This document shows positions 22,351-35,204 of a stretch of DNA of 64,000 nt, piece after piece (position 1 is the first letter of the stretch; every line of letters starts with the position of its first letter). A model generated the notes under the pieces. The model was given only the letters and a program-made list of their open reading frames with translations. It did no database searches and was not told the origin of the DNA. A program made the position numbers and the translations under genes. The stretch is from positions 4,655,001-4,719,000 of the forward strand of contig OX344765.1 of the NCBI GenBank assembly GCA_947034895.1, read 5' to 3'. This DNA is from Rhytidiadelphus loreus. Taxonomy: Eukaryota; Streptophyta; Bryopsida; Hypnales; Hylocomiaceae.

Positions 22351-25269
22351 GCTCTGTCTCTGAAGTCGGTCTCGCCGAAGTGCAAAGGGTCAGCGTCAGG
22401 TCATCAGCAACTTCCTTCATAATTTTCCCTTCGGCAGCTAGGGTTCTGGGTCCTACGTGCTCCCGAACCACAGCTGCTGGGTGTAAGCTTAGACGAGTTG
22501 ACCCTGTGCTGACGGTCGTGCCCGCTCGTAAGAAGAGTATACCTTCCGGGGAATCGTACGCTTGCCCGGTCAGGTCCACCATTTCATGCGTCAGGCACGA
22601 GTATTGATCTCCTTGAGTCTGGTTCAGCAAACCAGTAGCTTCTGGGAACAATGTGAAGTGCTTCCCCAAAACTGCCTCTTGAAGAGCTCCCCTCGGAGCT
22701 CCCAGAGTTGGCACAGTGGAGTCACCGTACCTCTGCACCCTGACGTATGGATTGGGCAGATCATGCTCCACCTGATGGTCAAGAAACCTTCGCCGTCTTC
22801 CAAATTCTAGCGGCTGATCATGGTCTGCACAGTTCATCAAGTCTGCAACAACGGCGTCCCGCGTTACCCTGTCATGTCCTGCAGCCACCGACAAATTAAT
22901 GCGCGAACCCAGAAAGTCATCTACTGTAGTACATTTGCACATCTTACAACTCATAGAGTACCTTTGATATGTGTGTCGGCTCATCCGTTGAATTATATAA
23001 TACAGTCGGCAAGGAAAAACACATGCGATTACAAATACGGGAAATTTTACATGGTATCATAAGACCTTGACAAGTACTTCAGAAAGAAAAATATTGTGAT
23101 TTGGTAAATTGAAAAGATAGGGATGAAATTGTTACCATTGGAAATATGCTTTTCCGCTGCATACGTCGAGATGAAAGGAGACTTGTCGACAGGTCTCCTT
23201 CCGGAATAACGGGACCTCGAAGCACCCTGAGTTGCTTCCCATTCGTTCTTCACCGACAAGGCATTGCAGACTACGTCAGCATCCTCTGCACCAGATTCTG
23301 GCGGCTCATTCAAATTGTTCAGATGCAAGCTCATGGTTTGCTCTGGGAGCACCAAACTTGCTATGGACCGCCGAGAAAGCCTGTTCGCAGGATCTCTGGC
23401 ATTCGGGTGCATGTTCCCTGCTTGCGGCTGTGCTATCACGGTGGTCAAATTCGCGACGGGAATAATATCACTGCGCAGCCCATTAATATCTTCGCACTGG
23501 GAATCAGCGCTTATCCTCCCTAGACGCCTCACTTCTCCACCGCTCCTAGCAGTGCACATGGGTTCGTCGCTCGTCTGCCCAGCTTGACTGCACGAGGTTG
23601 AGGGGCTAGTATCTGACTTGAACGATCTCTCATATGATGGGGTGCCTTCAGGAGTGTTGTTAATTACTTCCCTTGGTGGTGGTTTCGATCCCTGCAATGA
23701 AAATAAAAAATTCACCAGGTTTAGTGGTTTACATGATCAACGATTTGTAATAGGAGATTCATTTGTAATCAATTCTCAGAGCTCGCAGCGATATAACTGC
23801 ACTGCAGCAAACCCTTCCTATAGCCGTCAGGAATGTGGTATAACTGCAAAGCTAATAAATTTTAGCTCGCGCCTGCATTGATAAAGGATCGCGAACTTAT
23901 TGACAGAGTTATCGAAGTTTCGTTAGCGTCATTTCTAGATTTGATGCCTGTGCCAGTGGCACGTCTGACATACTGGAATCAATTCACCCGCCTGACATAA
24001 CCCAATCGTATCAATCGGAAGTGGTCACTGACTGTATACCCAGTGACAGTAGGCAAGACAGAAGAAGCCGAACGCCAAATCCACTCTCTAACTGCCATGC
24101 AGTTAACAGCTAAGTTCGAATGGATCGGAGAGATGAACGTTTCTCCTCCAGGCCCAATATCGAATGCTGAGGAACAAATAAATTCGAGGAAACGGTCCCG
24201 AACCGAGAGGTTTTGCTGCTCGAACTAACACCGTCTGTCAAACTGATTTCAGTCACTAGATCATCGACGAACACTAAATCAAGCCTCTGATCATCCCATG
24301 GTGATTGCAAGAATTGAGAAACAAAAATTTTAATGTTACCATGATAATCTCGAGATGCGAGCAATAATGTATGTGGAGTGTTGCATCAAATCCCAAGCAT
24401 ATTAGTTAGCTCCGGAATTGACCTAGCCAGGTTGCAGCCGGCCTTTACCTCTGATTCCATGGTCAGTGTTGCCCCATAGTCTTAGCCGATACTAAATTCG
24501 ATTGACTACCCTCGCTCATTCGCGACAAGCTCACCACTCAAGAAACCCAGCACATACGGGTTCGGGATTCATGACAAGCATATGCATTCGTTATAATAGA
24601 GATTTCGGGGAATTAAGCGCCGTACAGTAGCCCAACCGAGACCTCAGATTTACGTCAGTCCTTTTCTGAGCTCCGGGTACTCGAGCGTCACAATATCGGA
24701 GACCCAAAACATGGTTTCTGAAGTTTAGCCATAGATTTACTGCAATTGATAGACCGCAAGCTCAAGATCGAGCCCAGAATTGATACCAGATTGCACCTGG
24801 ACTAGAAACATCATCGATAACGAAGTTAAGAAGTGGATGCAGACAACACATATCGGTCTACACAAGCACTAGAGCATTCATGAAAGGATCGGAATGGGTT
24901 GATCACATGGTTACGCACCTTTCGGAATATAGTGCCATCCTCCTCCACCTGCCAGCCAGCCTCTTGACACAAGGCCTTGAGAACTTCGTTATGGTCAGCG
25001 TGCTTAGGCAAACAATAGTTCCCGTGCGCACGCAGTCCTGCAAAGATCTTAGCGGCGATGGCTCGCCGCCGCCGCTCCCGCCGCTTATTATTCTCGCGCT
25101 CTCGGGCGGAAGGCATCCGCAGCACGGCGGGCGCCGTGGTCTGGCCCTTGCCCGGAGGGCGCCGCACTATCCAGGGTCCGGAAGTGGACTTGATGCAGCC
25201 TCGAATGGTGCATTTGCGCACCTCATTGCTGTCGCCTTGCTCAAAGCTCGGATCGCCGACCTGCTGCAT
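22328..25269 (-). CDS. BZR: BES1/BZR1-family transcription factor, three coding exons
   Basis: Exon 1 (25269-24919) encodes 117 residues: a Cys-containing leader ([15 protein letters not shown], about 23-37) and then the BZR DNA-binding domain (about 54-117), with basic region [14 protein letters not shown], then [20 protein letters not shown] and [15 protein letters not shown]. The donor AAG/GTGCGT joins TTGCAG/GGATCG in phase 0, so the domain continues with GSKPPP. Exon 2 (23691-23136) is Ser/Thr-rich and could hold GSK3-type phosphosites. Exon 3 ends at TGA 22330-22328 and starts at 22878 or 22923, both in phase, giving about 485 or 500 residues. An LTLTL motif 23 residues from the end matches the EAR repression consensus LxLxL; known BZR proteins carry a comparable EAR near the C-terminus. 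The family binds E-box/BRRE promoters in the nucleus and mediates brassinosteroid or related growth responses. No beta-amylase domain follows, excluding BAM7/8. The start is the first in-frame ATG; the frame upstream opens with GTG after a TGA. Confidence 0.85.
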
Positions 25270-25286
25270 GTTTGCAGCTTCCGCGT

Positions 25287-25622
25287 TCACTGCACACTCG
25301 GGATGAGATGTGTAACTACTTGTTTGAGTGTCTCAAACAGCTTATCGTACGTCTCTAGGTCGGCGTGCATGTGCAGATCTCGATCTGTCAAACCAATTGA
25401 GGTTCCGTACTCAGGAAGGTCGCAAACGAGCCTTTCACTGTAACTGTGCAGAAGTGTGGTGGTCCTCGCGCGTTCAAACAGGTCTGCTTCAGCAAGGTTT
25501 ATGTGGGCGGCTAGGTCTTCGCCAATTCGGTTACCCCGGGCTCTTGATGCAGACAGCTGCAGAATAAGCAGCAGCTCCAGTGCAAGCACGTGTTCACTAG
25601 CTCCTTCTGACTCAGTCTCATA
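25287..25622 (-). other. Upstream open frame just before BZR, including a 27-codon uORF
   Basis: A minus-strand frame is open for 112 codons and ends in TGA 17 nt before the BZR ATG. It has protein-like composition (LAAHINLAEADLFERARTTT). Its only ATG (25370-25368) starts a 27-residue u[18 protein letters not shown] and onward, ending SVQ. It may be a translated uORF that tunes BZR expression, or a coding exon whose splice sites I cannot place; joining it to BZR would need an intron of only about 56 nt. Confidence 0.35.
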
Positions 25623-27500
25623 TCACGCGAGTCTCACCACACCACGTTTGGTAACTAAAGATCGACTGTCGGCGTGGCACGATGGATTGAGCATCAACAC
25701 ACAGAGCCGCACATCCAAACCCAAGTTTCTGTGACCCAAGTTCTGGTTTAATTGATGAAAATATTTGTCCCGGACTGCGCGTCCGGATCCCTTTACTGAT
25801 CGGTATGCCGCCTCTTCGATGGATATTGAGCTCTCTTGGGATCGACTTCAGTGATTCCCAATCACGTCCTTCCGCGCAGAAGCTGGAAGACGTAAGCACA
25901 TAGTATTGGCTACAAACGCGTAGGGGACAGGTGGAGCATTTGGTGCTGGATGCAGCGCAAGTCAGGTCAGTTAGTCAAGAGTGCACAAGTCGGCGGGGGC
26001 TTCTGGTGTCACACAAACATGCAGCCAGAGTCCTCGCGTCATGTATCAAACATTCTGCCGCGGCCATAAACACTGAGAGTCGTAGTGTTTTTGTTCACCA
26101 GCAAGTGCCGGGTAGTGACAAAAAAAACGCGATTGTACTCTAACTCTCTTGACCAGCTCTTTCCCACTAAGTACCCAGCGAAACGTGCATCCAGAACCCT
26201 CGTCAAGAGAACAGAACTGCAACCCCAACCCTACCTCCTTAAGCAAGATGAGCGCCCTTTGATCTTCCTTAAACAAACGAGTCCCAGGAAGAACCCCCCT
26301 ACGAAGGCTGACCCAAATCGTAAACTACAGCAACCCAAGCAGACCACAGATATCAGGAAATGAAAACCCGTCATGCGCCAAAGCACTCATACGTCAAACC
26401 TCCGATCGAAGACCCCCTTACAATCAAAGAAACCCCCAAATAAATTACCCCCGCCACAGAACGTCCACTTTACAACACGCGGGTACCGACTGAAGCTCGC
26501 TCGCTTGCTCGCTCGCTATCGCGTCTCAGCACTTCCGCACCCGCAAACCCCGCATGACCGCACAAAAGTACGTGACGCTGGCCTCGACAGCAGTAAAGCT
26601 TGCCAAATATATCCCTACCTCCTTAACGACGATTACGCACGAAATCCACCCCACTGTAAATCAATACCACCCCACTTCAAGTACAACTACTCCAACAACA
26701 CCATTTAGCACTGGACACTCTGAGTGACTCTCCTTTCCCACATGAACCCCAATCAATATTCCATCCACCAACCAAGACAACAGGAACAGGGACGAAACAG
26801 CATGAGCATGTCCTTCCCCGCCGATTGATGGAATCGAAAGCATGGGTTGAATTTCTTGTCAAGGCTGCGTCGGAGGCTACTATACGAACGTGCAAGCAGT
26901 GGATGGAGACACGAGGTCACGACCCTCACGGAGGGGGAGGAAGAGGAGAAGTGAAGGCAGGCAGGCCGGGAAGGGCTAAGCGAGTGCGCAAGGGACAGGA
27001 GTGACGCGCGTGACCGTGAATGTCGTGCATGCACTGTAAGTTATGGTCTCAACGGGCCCTAGCTAACTTAGCCAAGTAAACTTCCTTCACTTTCTTCTCT
27101 TCCTGGAAGGGCTGGCGCAGCAGATCAACCCAAGTAAGCGTGGTGGGTGGGGTGAGTGTTTTCAATTTTGCTGCAAGGGATTCGTGGTTTTGGCTTTGGG
27201 TTTCTCCCTGCCTTCGCTTACTGCTGATCGTCTTCGTCGTCTTCTTCGTCTTTTTTCGTCGTCTCCGACGTCTTTGTCTTCGTAGTCGTAGTCGTAGCCG
27301 TCGTCGTCGCTTCTGTTGCACGGCCGACAGAGCGAGAGAGCGCGGGCGCTAGACTCGAGGCCCGACACCCGCGACGTCACCCGTGATGGCGGCTTTTGCA
27401 GCGGGAAGACCGTTCTGCGACGGAATGCGTCGTCTCGTGACAACTGCCTTACGTCTGCTCCTTCCGACCCCTCCAACAAGGGTTGGGTTTGGGTTTCGGG
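25623..27500 (-). promoter_or_regulatory. GC-rich upstream region of the BZR gene
   Basis: Composition is clearly richer in GC than the DNA to the right. There are many overlapping, compositionally biased ORFs but none with family features. A clustered E-box-type CACGTG is present at 25588-25593. This is probably promoter and 5' leader, but no transcription start can be fixed. Confidence 0.4.
27220..27315. repeat. TCG/TCT trinucleotide microsatellite
   Basis: About 95 bases of imperfect (TCG/TCT/TAG)n triplets in the GC-rich region. The Arg/Lys-rich and Ser/Arg-rich ORFs on both strands here are products of the repeat. Confidence 0.85.
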
Positions 27501-27845
27501 GTTTGGGGTTTGCTTACTGATTAGGGTTTGGTTTTTGTTCATAGTATGGGTTTGGGCTTATTGTGCCCTCTATTTCGCACGTCTATTGCCTCAACATGTA
27601 ACATTGACCTCAATAACTCTATTTTTTCAATAACTCTATTTTTGATGGGTTTGCAATAGTTGTTTGATCCATTGCAATGTGTTGGATTTTTTTTCATGTA
27701 TACATTTGGATTTTTCTTGTTGTACTTACTATAGATTTTGCAGTATAGGGGACCTTCCTAAAATTCTATTCAATTTTTTTTGAATGTAGACAAGCCTAAG
27801 AATTGAGAATCTACAATGTCCTAGTCTCTATCAATTGTATTTTTA

Positions 27846-28412
27846 TCCCCTAAGGGACAATTGTTTGTTGAATGGACAATTGAAAATCCAAGTGGGTTCC
27901 TATGGTTAAAAGTTCATGAAATTTTGACACAAGGTGTGAACATATACCCCCTTTATAGGAATTTTTTTTTCCGATCAGGTGCCAAGATCAAAAGTTATGG
28001 CCTTGAACTTTTCTCACCACTCGAGCAATTTCGAGTAGCTCTTGCTAAACTCCTCCTTACCTTTATGAAATTTGGTAGGTAGGTAACTTAAATGATACAA
28101 GTTGCAAATACATAAAACAACATGTATAGTGTAAAAATCTCTCTCTAAGAAGAATTAAAGGTTGTTGGCCTTGTCGGGCAAGGTTGAAAAAAAACTTTTT
28201 CTTCTAACTTCAAATATTACAATCTTTCAATCCATGCAGTCAAAGTTTCTGAAATTTTTTCCTCACATTTCCGTAGTAGTAGAATAGTAAAAATTTGTAC
28301 AGTTGAATTTTGAAAAAAAAATCTCGTATTTTTCATTTTTTCTCATTGCCCTAAAAAGTGGAAGTTTTTCACAATTCTACCCGAAATATGCCTTTGGGCA
28401 TTAGGGATTAAG
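27846..28412 (-). mobile_element. Inverted copy of the TTAACCCCTAAA-end element family
   Basis: 28215-28280 (CTGAAATTTTTTCCTCACAT and neighbours) is the reverse complement of the block conserved at 53760-53815 and 5285-5350. The right end GCATTAGGGATTAAG (28398-28412) matches the family end; the left end TATCCCCTAAGGGAC near 27846 is a decayed counterpart. Confidence 0.5.
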
Positions 28413-31290
28413 TTATATATTTCAATGAGTTTTGCAAAGTATACAAAATTCACATTTGGATCATATTAAACAAACATATATTTCAACCTTCAAGTGTCCA
28501 AATTTCAAAATACACAATTTGGAAACTAGATAACTTGATTATAATAGCCTTCAAGACACATTTTAGTCATTTAAAAAATTGTGTTGTTGATGTTGTTCCC
28601 TATTTGTAGATTTTATTATCTTCTTGATAACCTCTTAGATGATTTATATCTCCTATTATAGATATGGAAGCAACCATGTTTGGTCATGCAGAGGTTAAAT
28701 GCTTGTAATTAACTATAGAAAAAAATGTATATATCTAATAAGGTAGGGCATGCTTTCATTTTTCAATGGTATGTCAAACAACAAGTTAGAATCTTTGACA
28801 TGTTGACACATGAAAATCAATGCATTAATAAGACTATCTTTTGCTAAGAAAGTGAACTAGGGTTTGCAAAAGTTGTGATTGTTGGTAGAAACTGCCAAGC
28901 CCATACATCTCCAATGGAAGAAGGGGTATATGATTTATACACCTACACATCATTGACTATCACATTCTTCTCTGATGATTTTGGATCATAGTAAAAAGGT
29001 TCAATCCTTACACATCAAAGGTTTTCAAAAACTCACCCAAACTAGTCCATTGGATTGAGTATGATGTTTAATTAAAGGATTAAGTAAAGGGGAAGTTTTT
29101 TTTCTCCCAATGGAATGGCCCAATATAATATTCTAGTTACCCATTTTTTATCATCTTGTGAATGGACTTTTAAGAAAAATCTCTTGTATACAAAAGAATA
29201 TTTTACATAAACTAAAAAATTTGTGACACAACACTTTGCAAGAAATCCCTATTGTTTTTGTCCTAAATAGAGGGAGTGTTGGGAGTATTATAAGATTTTT
29301 AAAATTGAATTTTAAAATAATACTAAAAGTAATGCATTGTGAAAATTCAAGCCCAAAAAATCAATCCTTATTTTCACCTTCAAATGACTCATAGTCAACC
29401 AATTCCATTTCAATTTAAGATTTAATTCTATATTCCCAACTTGTATTGATACATAGGAAGTACACTTTGAACTCAAGGTTTAATCTTTTTAATCTTTTAT
29501 TTGTTTATTCGTGTCATCCTAGTAGATGGCTTCAAAACCTAATTTTCACCCCCAAATTCATTTTTCTTGATAAAAGAACTTTACTCAAGAATCTCTAAAA
29601 TGGAAAAAAAAAAATAGCATGTAATCTAAGTCCCAATATTGATAGCAAAATATTTTGGAAAAATATGAAACAATTATGCAAGGTGTAGAACAATCATATA
29701 TATCTTAATTAGTAATATCAATACCTTAAGAGGCATGCATTATACAATTGTTTTGCCCAAAAATTCAAGTTAAGAACAAATAATAGTATAAGAGTTTCTT
29801 TCAATCACCTCACATGAATATGAATTCTCAACATGTGAACAAGAATAGTACATAATGGTTGATAAATGGATGCCCTACCCTAATGGGAAGGATGAAGATT
29901 TCTAGTTTTTTTTCACATATAAATAGATGAAGATACTGCAACAACAAGTGAAATTATATTGTTTAAGCAAAGTATGTTGGATTTTTAGGAATTTTCAAAG
30001 TTTAATCCCCAAATATTCCAAAAGAGTCACAAAATCACCTTATTCACCTCCAATTTTTACTATCTCTCTAATAGAAATACATTGTCAAGGGCCTAATATG
30101 ATCACTCTTTTGGTACAGTTTTACATCTACAAGGTCAAAATTCCTATCTTAATCACTATTCCCTCAAATATACTAGTCAAACCATTAAAAAAAATGAATT
30201 ATTTGAGGAATTACAAAATATCAAAATTTTAAAAAACGACATAGTGGAGTCTTGTTGGACTAAATATAGCTATATATGTGGATACAAGGTTCATAAAAAT
30301 AAGTATACAATTATTGACAAGGATGCAACTTAAATCATCCCATATTTTCATTAACAATTTGAATTGATACTGGTATTTCATTTCTTAGAATTCAAAATAA
30401 TCATAAAAAAATGAACTAGGATGCCTAACTTCAATTTTTTAATTGAGACTTTAACACACTGATACATTGAGTGACTATCCACTCAAAAATACAAAAGTGT
30501 ACAAAATCACTACCTCACTTCATTAGTGTTACTCAAAACTTTGATTGAGGCCACTATTCATTCCAAAATAGCCCAAATTTCAAATATTCAAGAATAACAA
30601 TTTTCTATTGATTATATGATTGTAATGGAACGTTTCTAACTATTTAGAATGAGAAAAAGGTTTAGAATGAGCCTTTCTACGTAACTTGTATAGAACATCA
30701 CTAAAATGTATAAATTGGTTTAAAAATCAGTCTGTGATATACAAACGAATATTTGACACATGCATTCAAATTTGTGACACTTATTCATGAATTTCTAACA
30801 CCAAAACTTCCGATACCTAACACCTCTTCTACTTAAAGATGTGAATAGTCCTAAAAAATGAATCATTCTTTTCACATGTGAGAATATGCCACAGCTATAA
30901 TTTTGCATTAATCCTTAAACTTCAACATTTTCAAAAGTGCATTCAAAAGCTGTCCTCAAGGGCTAGTTGTGACATTCAAGAATTAAATAACTCTTTTTGG
31001 AATTATTATCACATATGTGAATTGGCATTACAGTAACTTGCAAAGGAATATTTGAATCATGAATAAAAATTTGTGAAACAAGAATGAATTTCTAAGAGAG
31101 AAGTATTTCCAACTTTTTATTTTAGATTGGCAAAAGTTAGGAGTTTTTTCATCTTGGGGTCCCTTGGTAAACATTAAGAAGAAGGGCGAGAGTTAGTAAG
31201 ACTATGTAATAATATCCACGAATTAGAAGAGAGACTTTATACTACCTACAAGTGGATCCTTGTAGATGAATGTAATTGTTTGAGAAGATG
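28413..31290. other. AT-rich intergenic DNA, nothing recognised
   Basis: About 2.9 kb of A/T-rich sequence with stop codons dense in all frames apart from one 100-codon A/T-biased ORF (29927-30232) that lacks any domain. No repeat boundary was identified. Confidence 0.4.
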
Positions 31291-31830
31291 TTAACCCCTA
31301 AGCACTCAAGTGACCATTTTTGGGTTGTTGCCCGACTTTGGGCGGCATTTTCAGGTAGAAAAAAAATATTTTTTCAAATTTTACTTTTTCAATTTAAAAA
31401 ACCATTGGGTTGTCTTTCAATATTTTTATTCAAAACTAAGACCGCTATGGTGAAACAAAAATTATAAGAGAAATAGCACAAAGAGTTTAGAATTGGCCTA
31501 GTGTTGAAAAACTTACTATTTTGGAAAAGTGTTGATGTTCTCAATACTAGATCTTATGCATTTTTTCACGAATCAATAGAAAAAATTGACCAATAAAAAA
31601 AAATCAAATGCTAAAGATAGAAATTGTATTTTAGGTGAATTTTTGAAGTTATATCTTCAAAATTCATTTTAAGAGAATCTAAAAATATTTTTATTATTTT
31701 GATGTACGGATAATTTATACTTTTCATGATTCACATTACATTCTTTAATGCAAACTTCAAAAAAGTTATGGAACTCATATTTTATAACACATTTGTGTTT
31801 TGTTTGAACCCCTGGGCTTTTAGGGGTTAA
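31291..31830 (-). mobile_element. TTAACCCCTAA-end non-autonomous element, subfamily 2
   Basis: The left end is TTAACCCCTAAGCACTC (31291) and the right end GCTTTTAGGGGTTAA (31816-31830). Much of the interior is the reverse complement of 47618-48151; for example the block around ACACAATTGTGTTATAAAAT at 47645 recurs inverted near 31785. There is no ORF of note. Confidence 0.75.
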
Positions 31831-33229
31831 GAAAAGGAGGTTAGCAAGGAAGGTTTGATTTGTTTTTAGTTTTTTATATTATATATAGAGAGAGATACAT
31901 ACATACATGTATAATATTTTTTTAATTATTAGTGTTATTTAATGAAAAATTAATTACAAAGTGTGGTAATTTGAATTTGTCTTGTAATATTAAAAGGGGT
32001 GGATTATGCATGGTGCCGTATGCACTAGTTGTGGTAATTGCATGAAGTGGATTTGTTGTCTACCCTGAATTTGTATAGAATAATGTTCTATATATGAATT
32101 TCTAACAATGGAATTAGAATTCATGACACCTTATCAATTTAAAGATGTGAAAGCTCCATAAGGTAATGAATCATTGTCTATACATGTGAAGGTATGCCAA
32201 AGCTATAATTTTGCATCAATCCTTAAGAAGGTCAAATAGAAATTGAGTTTTTAAATTATTTTTAAAAATGTCTCATTTAAAAAAAGCATATTCTAAGAAC
32301 TTTTTTGAGACAATTCTATAATTGTTTTCTAGCTACCCATGCCTCGCACTTTGATTAAGATAACTGGTTTTGTTTCCATTCCTATATAAAAATATAAACA
32401 ATTTAGTCTCATAAAATATCAATAGCCAATTTCTAGTGACATAATTGTAAAGATGCACAATAAGAAGGCCCTATTTGTGCTATAATTCAAAAAATACTCT
32501 ATCTATGGAATTGTGTATCAATAGAGTACAATTCAAATTTTCATGTGTAATCTATTGGTACAAAGTGGATATAACTTAAAGCGATACAAATAGCCACATG
32601 GTATAAACAAGATCTCCATGAAATATTGATAAATGTAGATAGAGATGCATTAGATTGACGGCACATAATGGATATGCATACCTTAATTACCTTACTAGTA
32701 ATGAAATCAAATACTTTATCTACTTACATCATCCTCAATCATGATCAAAATAATTGCTTTACTCTAGCATCTCTATAGCCTTTTGGCCTTCCCTTCAATC
32801 CAATACATTGTTCTAAAGTAAACCTTAAAATAATCTTTGCAACAAAATTTGTGTTAGAAACAATAGAGTAGGGAGTTGTTGGGAGACAAAGTAATTGTAA
32901 AAAGGCCCTCAATAAAAAATCTTGCCAATAACGAAATTAATGGGAAGCTCTTCAAACCACTTCAAAGTGCTAGCCTTGGTAGAGAGTATGACAACCCCAT
33001 AAAATTATAGTTTTAGATACTGATTGCATTGGGACTTCAAAATTAATTTGTTAAAAGGGCTCCACTTACCCATTGCAATTGCCATCTATTTCTATCGGTC
33101 CCATTGAAGAAGTTCTTAGTATAAAGATGTTCTTTTATGGTCAATTCCTAAGGTCCTTGCATCCATAAGGTGGATACTCCTTGATCAAATTTGGTTGTAA
33201 CTCTCAATGTATTCATTTTTTGTTTTGAT
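31831..33229. other. AT-rich intergenic DNA, nothing recognised
   Basis: A short (GA)n/(CATA)n stretch lies near 31885-31905. Otherwise no gene or repeat boundary can be supported. Confidence 0.4.
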
Positions 33230-33914
33230 TTATCCTTTAAAGGTTTTTGACTATGTTTTCACTAAAACCACTCCCAAACTAACATTTCTAGTACAAATAC
33301 CAAATTTTAGAAAAAAAAAAACATTTTTGGACTTGGAACCATGGGATCTTGTAGTACGCCATTTTTAGAAGATGTGGAAAAAAATTCAAAAATTTCCATA
33401 ATGTGGATTGCAACATATAAGCATTTGAAGAGACAAGAATCCTCTACAAAAAGTTGGGCAACTATACTTCACAAGGTCACATTTGTATGAAAAAATGTCC
33501 ATAGTGGTCGTGCTTCTTTAGATTCATTTTTCAAGGCAAGTTGGCTACATATTTGAAAATTTTAAGATTGTTTGGAATTGTTCAACATATAGAAAAAAAA
33601 TTGTAAGTAGAAAGCATGAGAGAATGATTCAAAATACAAAATTGTTAAGAATTTAGTTATGGAATTGAAAAATGCCAATACCAATGGTTATACTGTTGTA
33701 ATAAACAATCTACGTCCTATGATTATTTTTTAAATATTAAAAATTGAGTTAAATAAAGGACTTCAAAAGTTATGAGAATTGTTGAGCCTTATAGCTACTC
33801 CTTGGGCACATGTTGTGTGAAAATTTCAAAGAAAAACAATAAAAATTCCATTCATAGCAAGTTGCCAAAAACTGATATATTACCAACAATGTAGTTTGGT
33901 TCTTTAGTGGTTAA
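33230..33914 (+). mobile_element. Degenerate copy of the TTAACCCCTAAA-end family, subfamily 1
   Basis: GACTATGTTTTCACTAAAAC and the following 60 bases at 33248 match 53641 onward with few changes, in the same orientation. The right end CTTTAGTGGTTAA (33902-33914) is a decayed family end. It is about 270 bp shorter than the copy at 53622. Confidence 0.6.
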
Positions 33915-35200
33915 ACTAAGAAAATGAAGCCTAATAAGTTATCTTTGAAGTCCATTCCAAAGCTTTGAAAAAAAACAATTATTCAATACGCTATTCTAAT
34001 TAGAAGCTACATTTGTTAAAATTCAAATCATTCAATATTGTAAGCATTCATTTGTACTTTTCTTCTCTAAATTTATTTTTCAAGTTTAAATTATAAAATG
34101 TTGTTTTCATTCTAATCTTCATTTTTGGTCAAAATTTCAAATCACATTTTAATATAGACATAATCTTATATATAGATGTCGATTTTCTTTTTATAGAAAT
34201 AGAATCTAAATTAAGCTTGACATTATTGATTTGACTTCGAGTCCATCACCAAGGGGGGGTTGGCTGATATAAAAAACAATAAAAAAAGTTCTTGAAACTT
34301 TTTTCAATCAATTCTTTTTGGCTACTCTGACCTTTGGAGAAATCCCAAACTAATTCGATTGTCATTTTTCTATTTTCCAATTTCTTTCTACTTGTTGGCT
34401 TGAAAAACATAACAATTATAATGTATTAAGAAATTAATAGAGAGTTTTTGCATCGATAGAGAACACATAGTCTTTTGTAAGAAAATTTTTACATTGAGAT
34501 TTGAATATGATTAAATTGAACTCAGAAACAAAGACCACATGGAAATGGAACTAGTTTACTAGGGATTAATTTGAGCCTTAGTAATTATTGATTTGAGATA
34601 ACTTAATCCTTGAAGTTCCAAAGATCCCTTTAAAAACACTTGAATGGGATCTTCAATAAGCTCATGTAACCTTGAGTTTCGACATCAAATTTAACAATTT
34701 TTTAAAAAATAAAAAAATACATTAGCCTTTTAGGATTATGATTTTTTTCTATCAGTGCCACGAAGCAAAAATGATGCCACCCTCAAACCCCAAAGCCGTT
34801 CGTCAAGCAACAAAAGAAAAACCTTCAAATTTAAAATTTAGACATTCATTTCTCATAGAATATATTTTTGTCTACATTGAAAGTTTGCTTTATTCCATTT
34901 GGATCAGTGATGCTTCTTATTTTTCAAGCAATCATTACACCTTCTTGAAAAAATAACATATTGGATTCGTTTTTTTGAATTTGATTCTAAAATAAATAAA
35001 ATAAAATAAAATAAATTCACATGGTTTAGTTTGCTTTCTAGAATGATCTCATCGTTGCAATTAGTGTATTTCAACTCCATCTTAGAGCAATTAACAATTT
35101 ATTTTTTCCTTCTATCTTGTATATACTACTTAACAATTTTTTTAAATGATGAAAATCAACTTTGTTTGTTTTAAATTTTTCCTTCAAAATTTTCAACTCA
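33915..35200. other. AT-rich intergenic DNA, nothing recognised
   Basis: No coding, RNA or repeat signal beyond A/T-rich simple sequence such as the AAATA run near 34990-35015. Confidence 0.4.
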
Positions 35201-35204
35201 AGTC

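Noticed and set aside
22562..23062. Plus-strand ORFs across the BZR exons
   Set aside because: They are antisense to well-supported coding exons.
22328..25269. Beta-amylase fusion (BAM7/BAM8 type) with a BZR domain
   Set aside because: The exons after the DNA-binding domain are Ser/Thr-rich and show no glycosyl hydrolase 14 sequence.
24826..25290. BZR start at 25290
   Set aside because: The codon there is GTG, not ATG, and a TGA lies a few codons upstream in frame. The first in-frame ATG is at 25269.
25287..25589. Reading the upstream frame and BZR as one long coding region
   Set aside because: The frames differ and are separated by a stop. Joining them needs an intron of about 56 nt with modest signals, so I kept them apart.
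27049..27542. Arg/Lys-rich ORFs on both strands
   Set aside because: They result from the TCG/TCT microsatellite.
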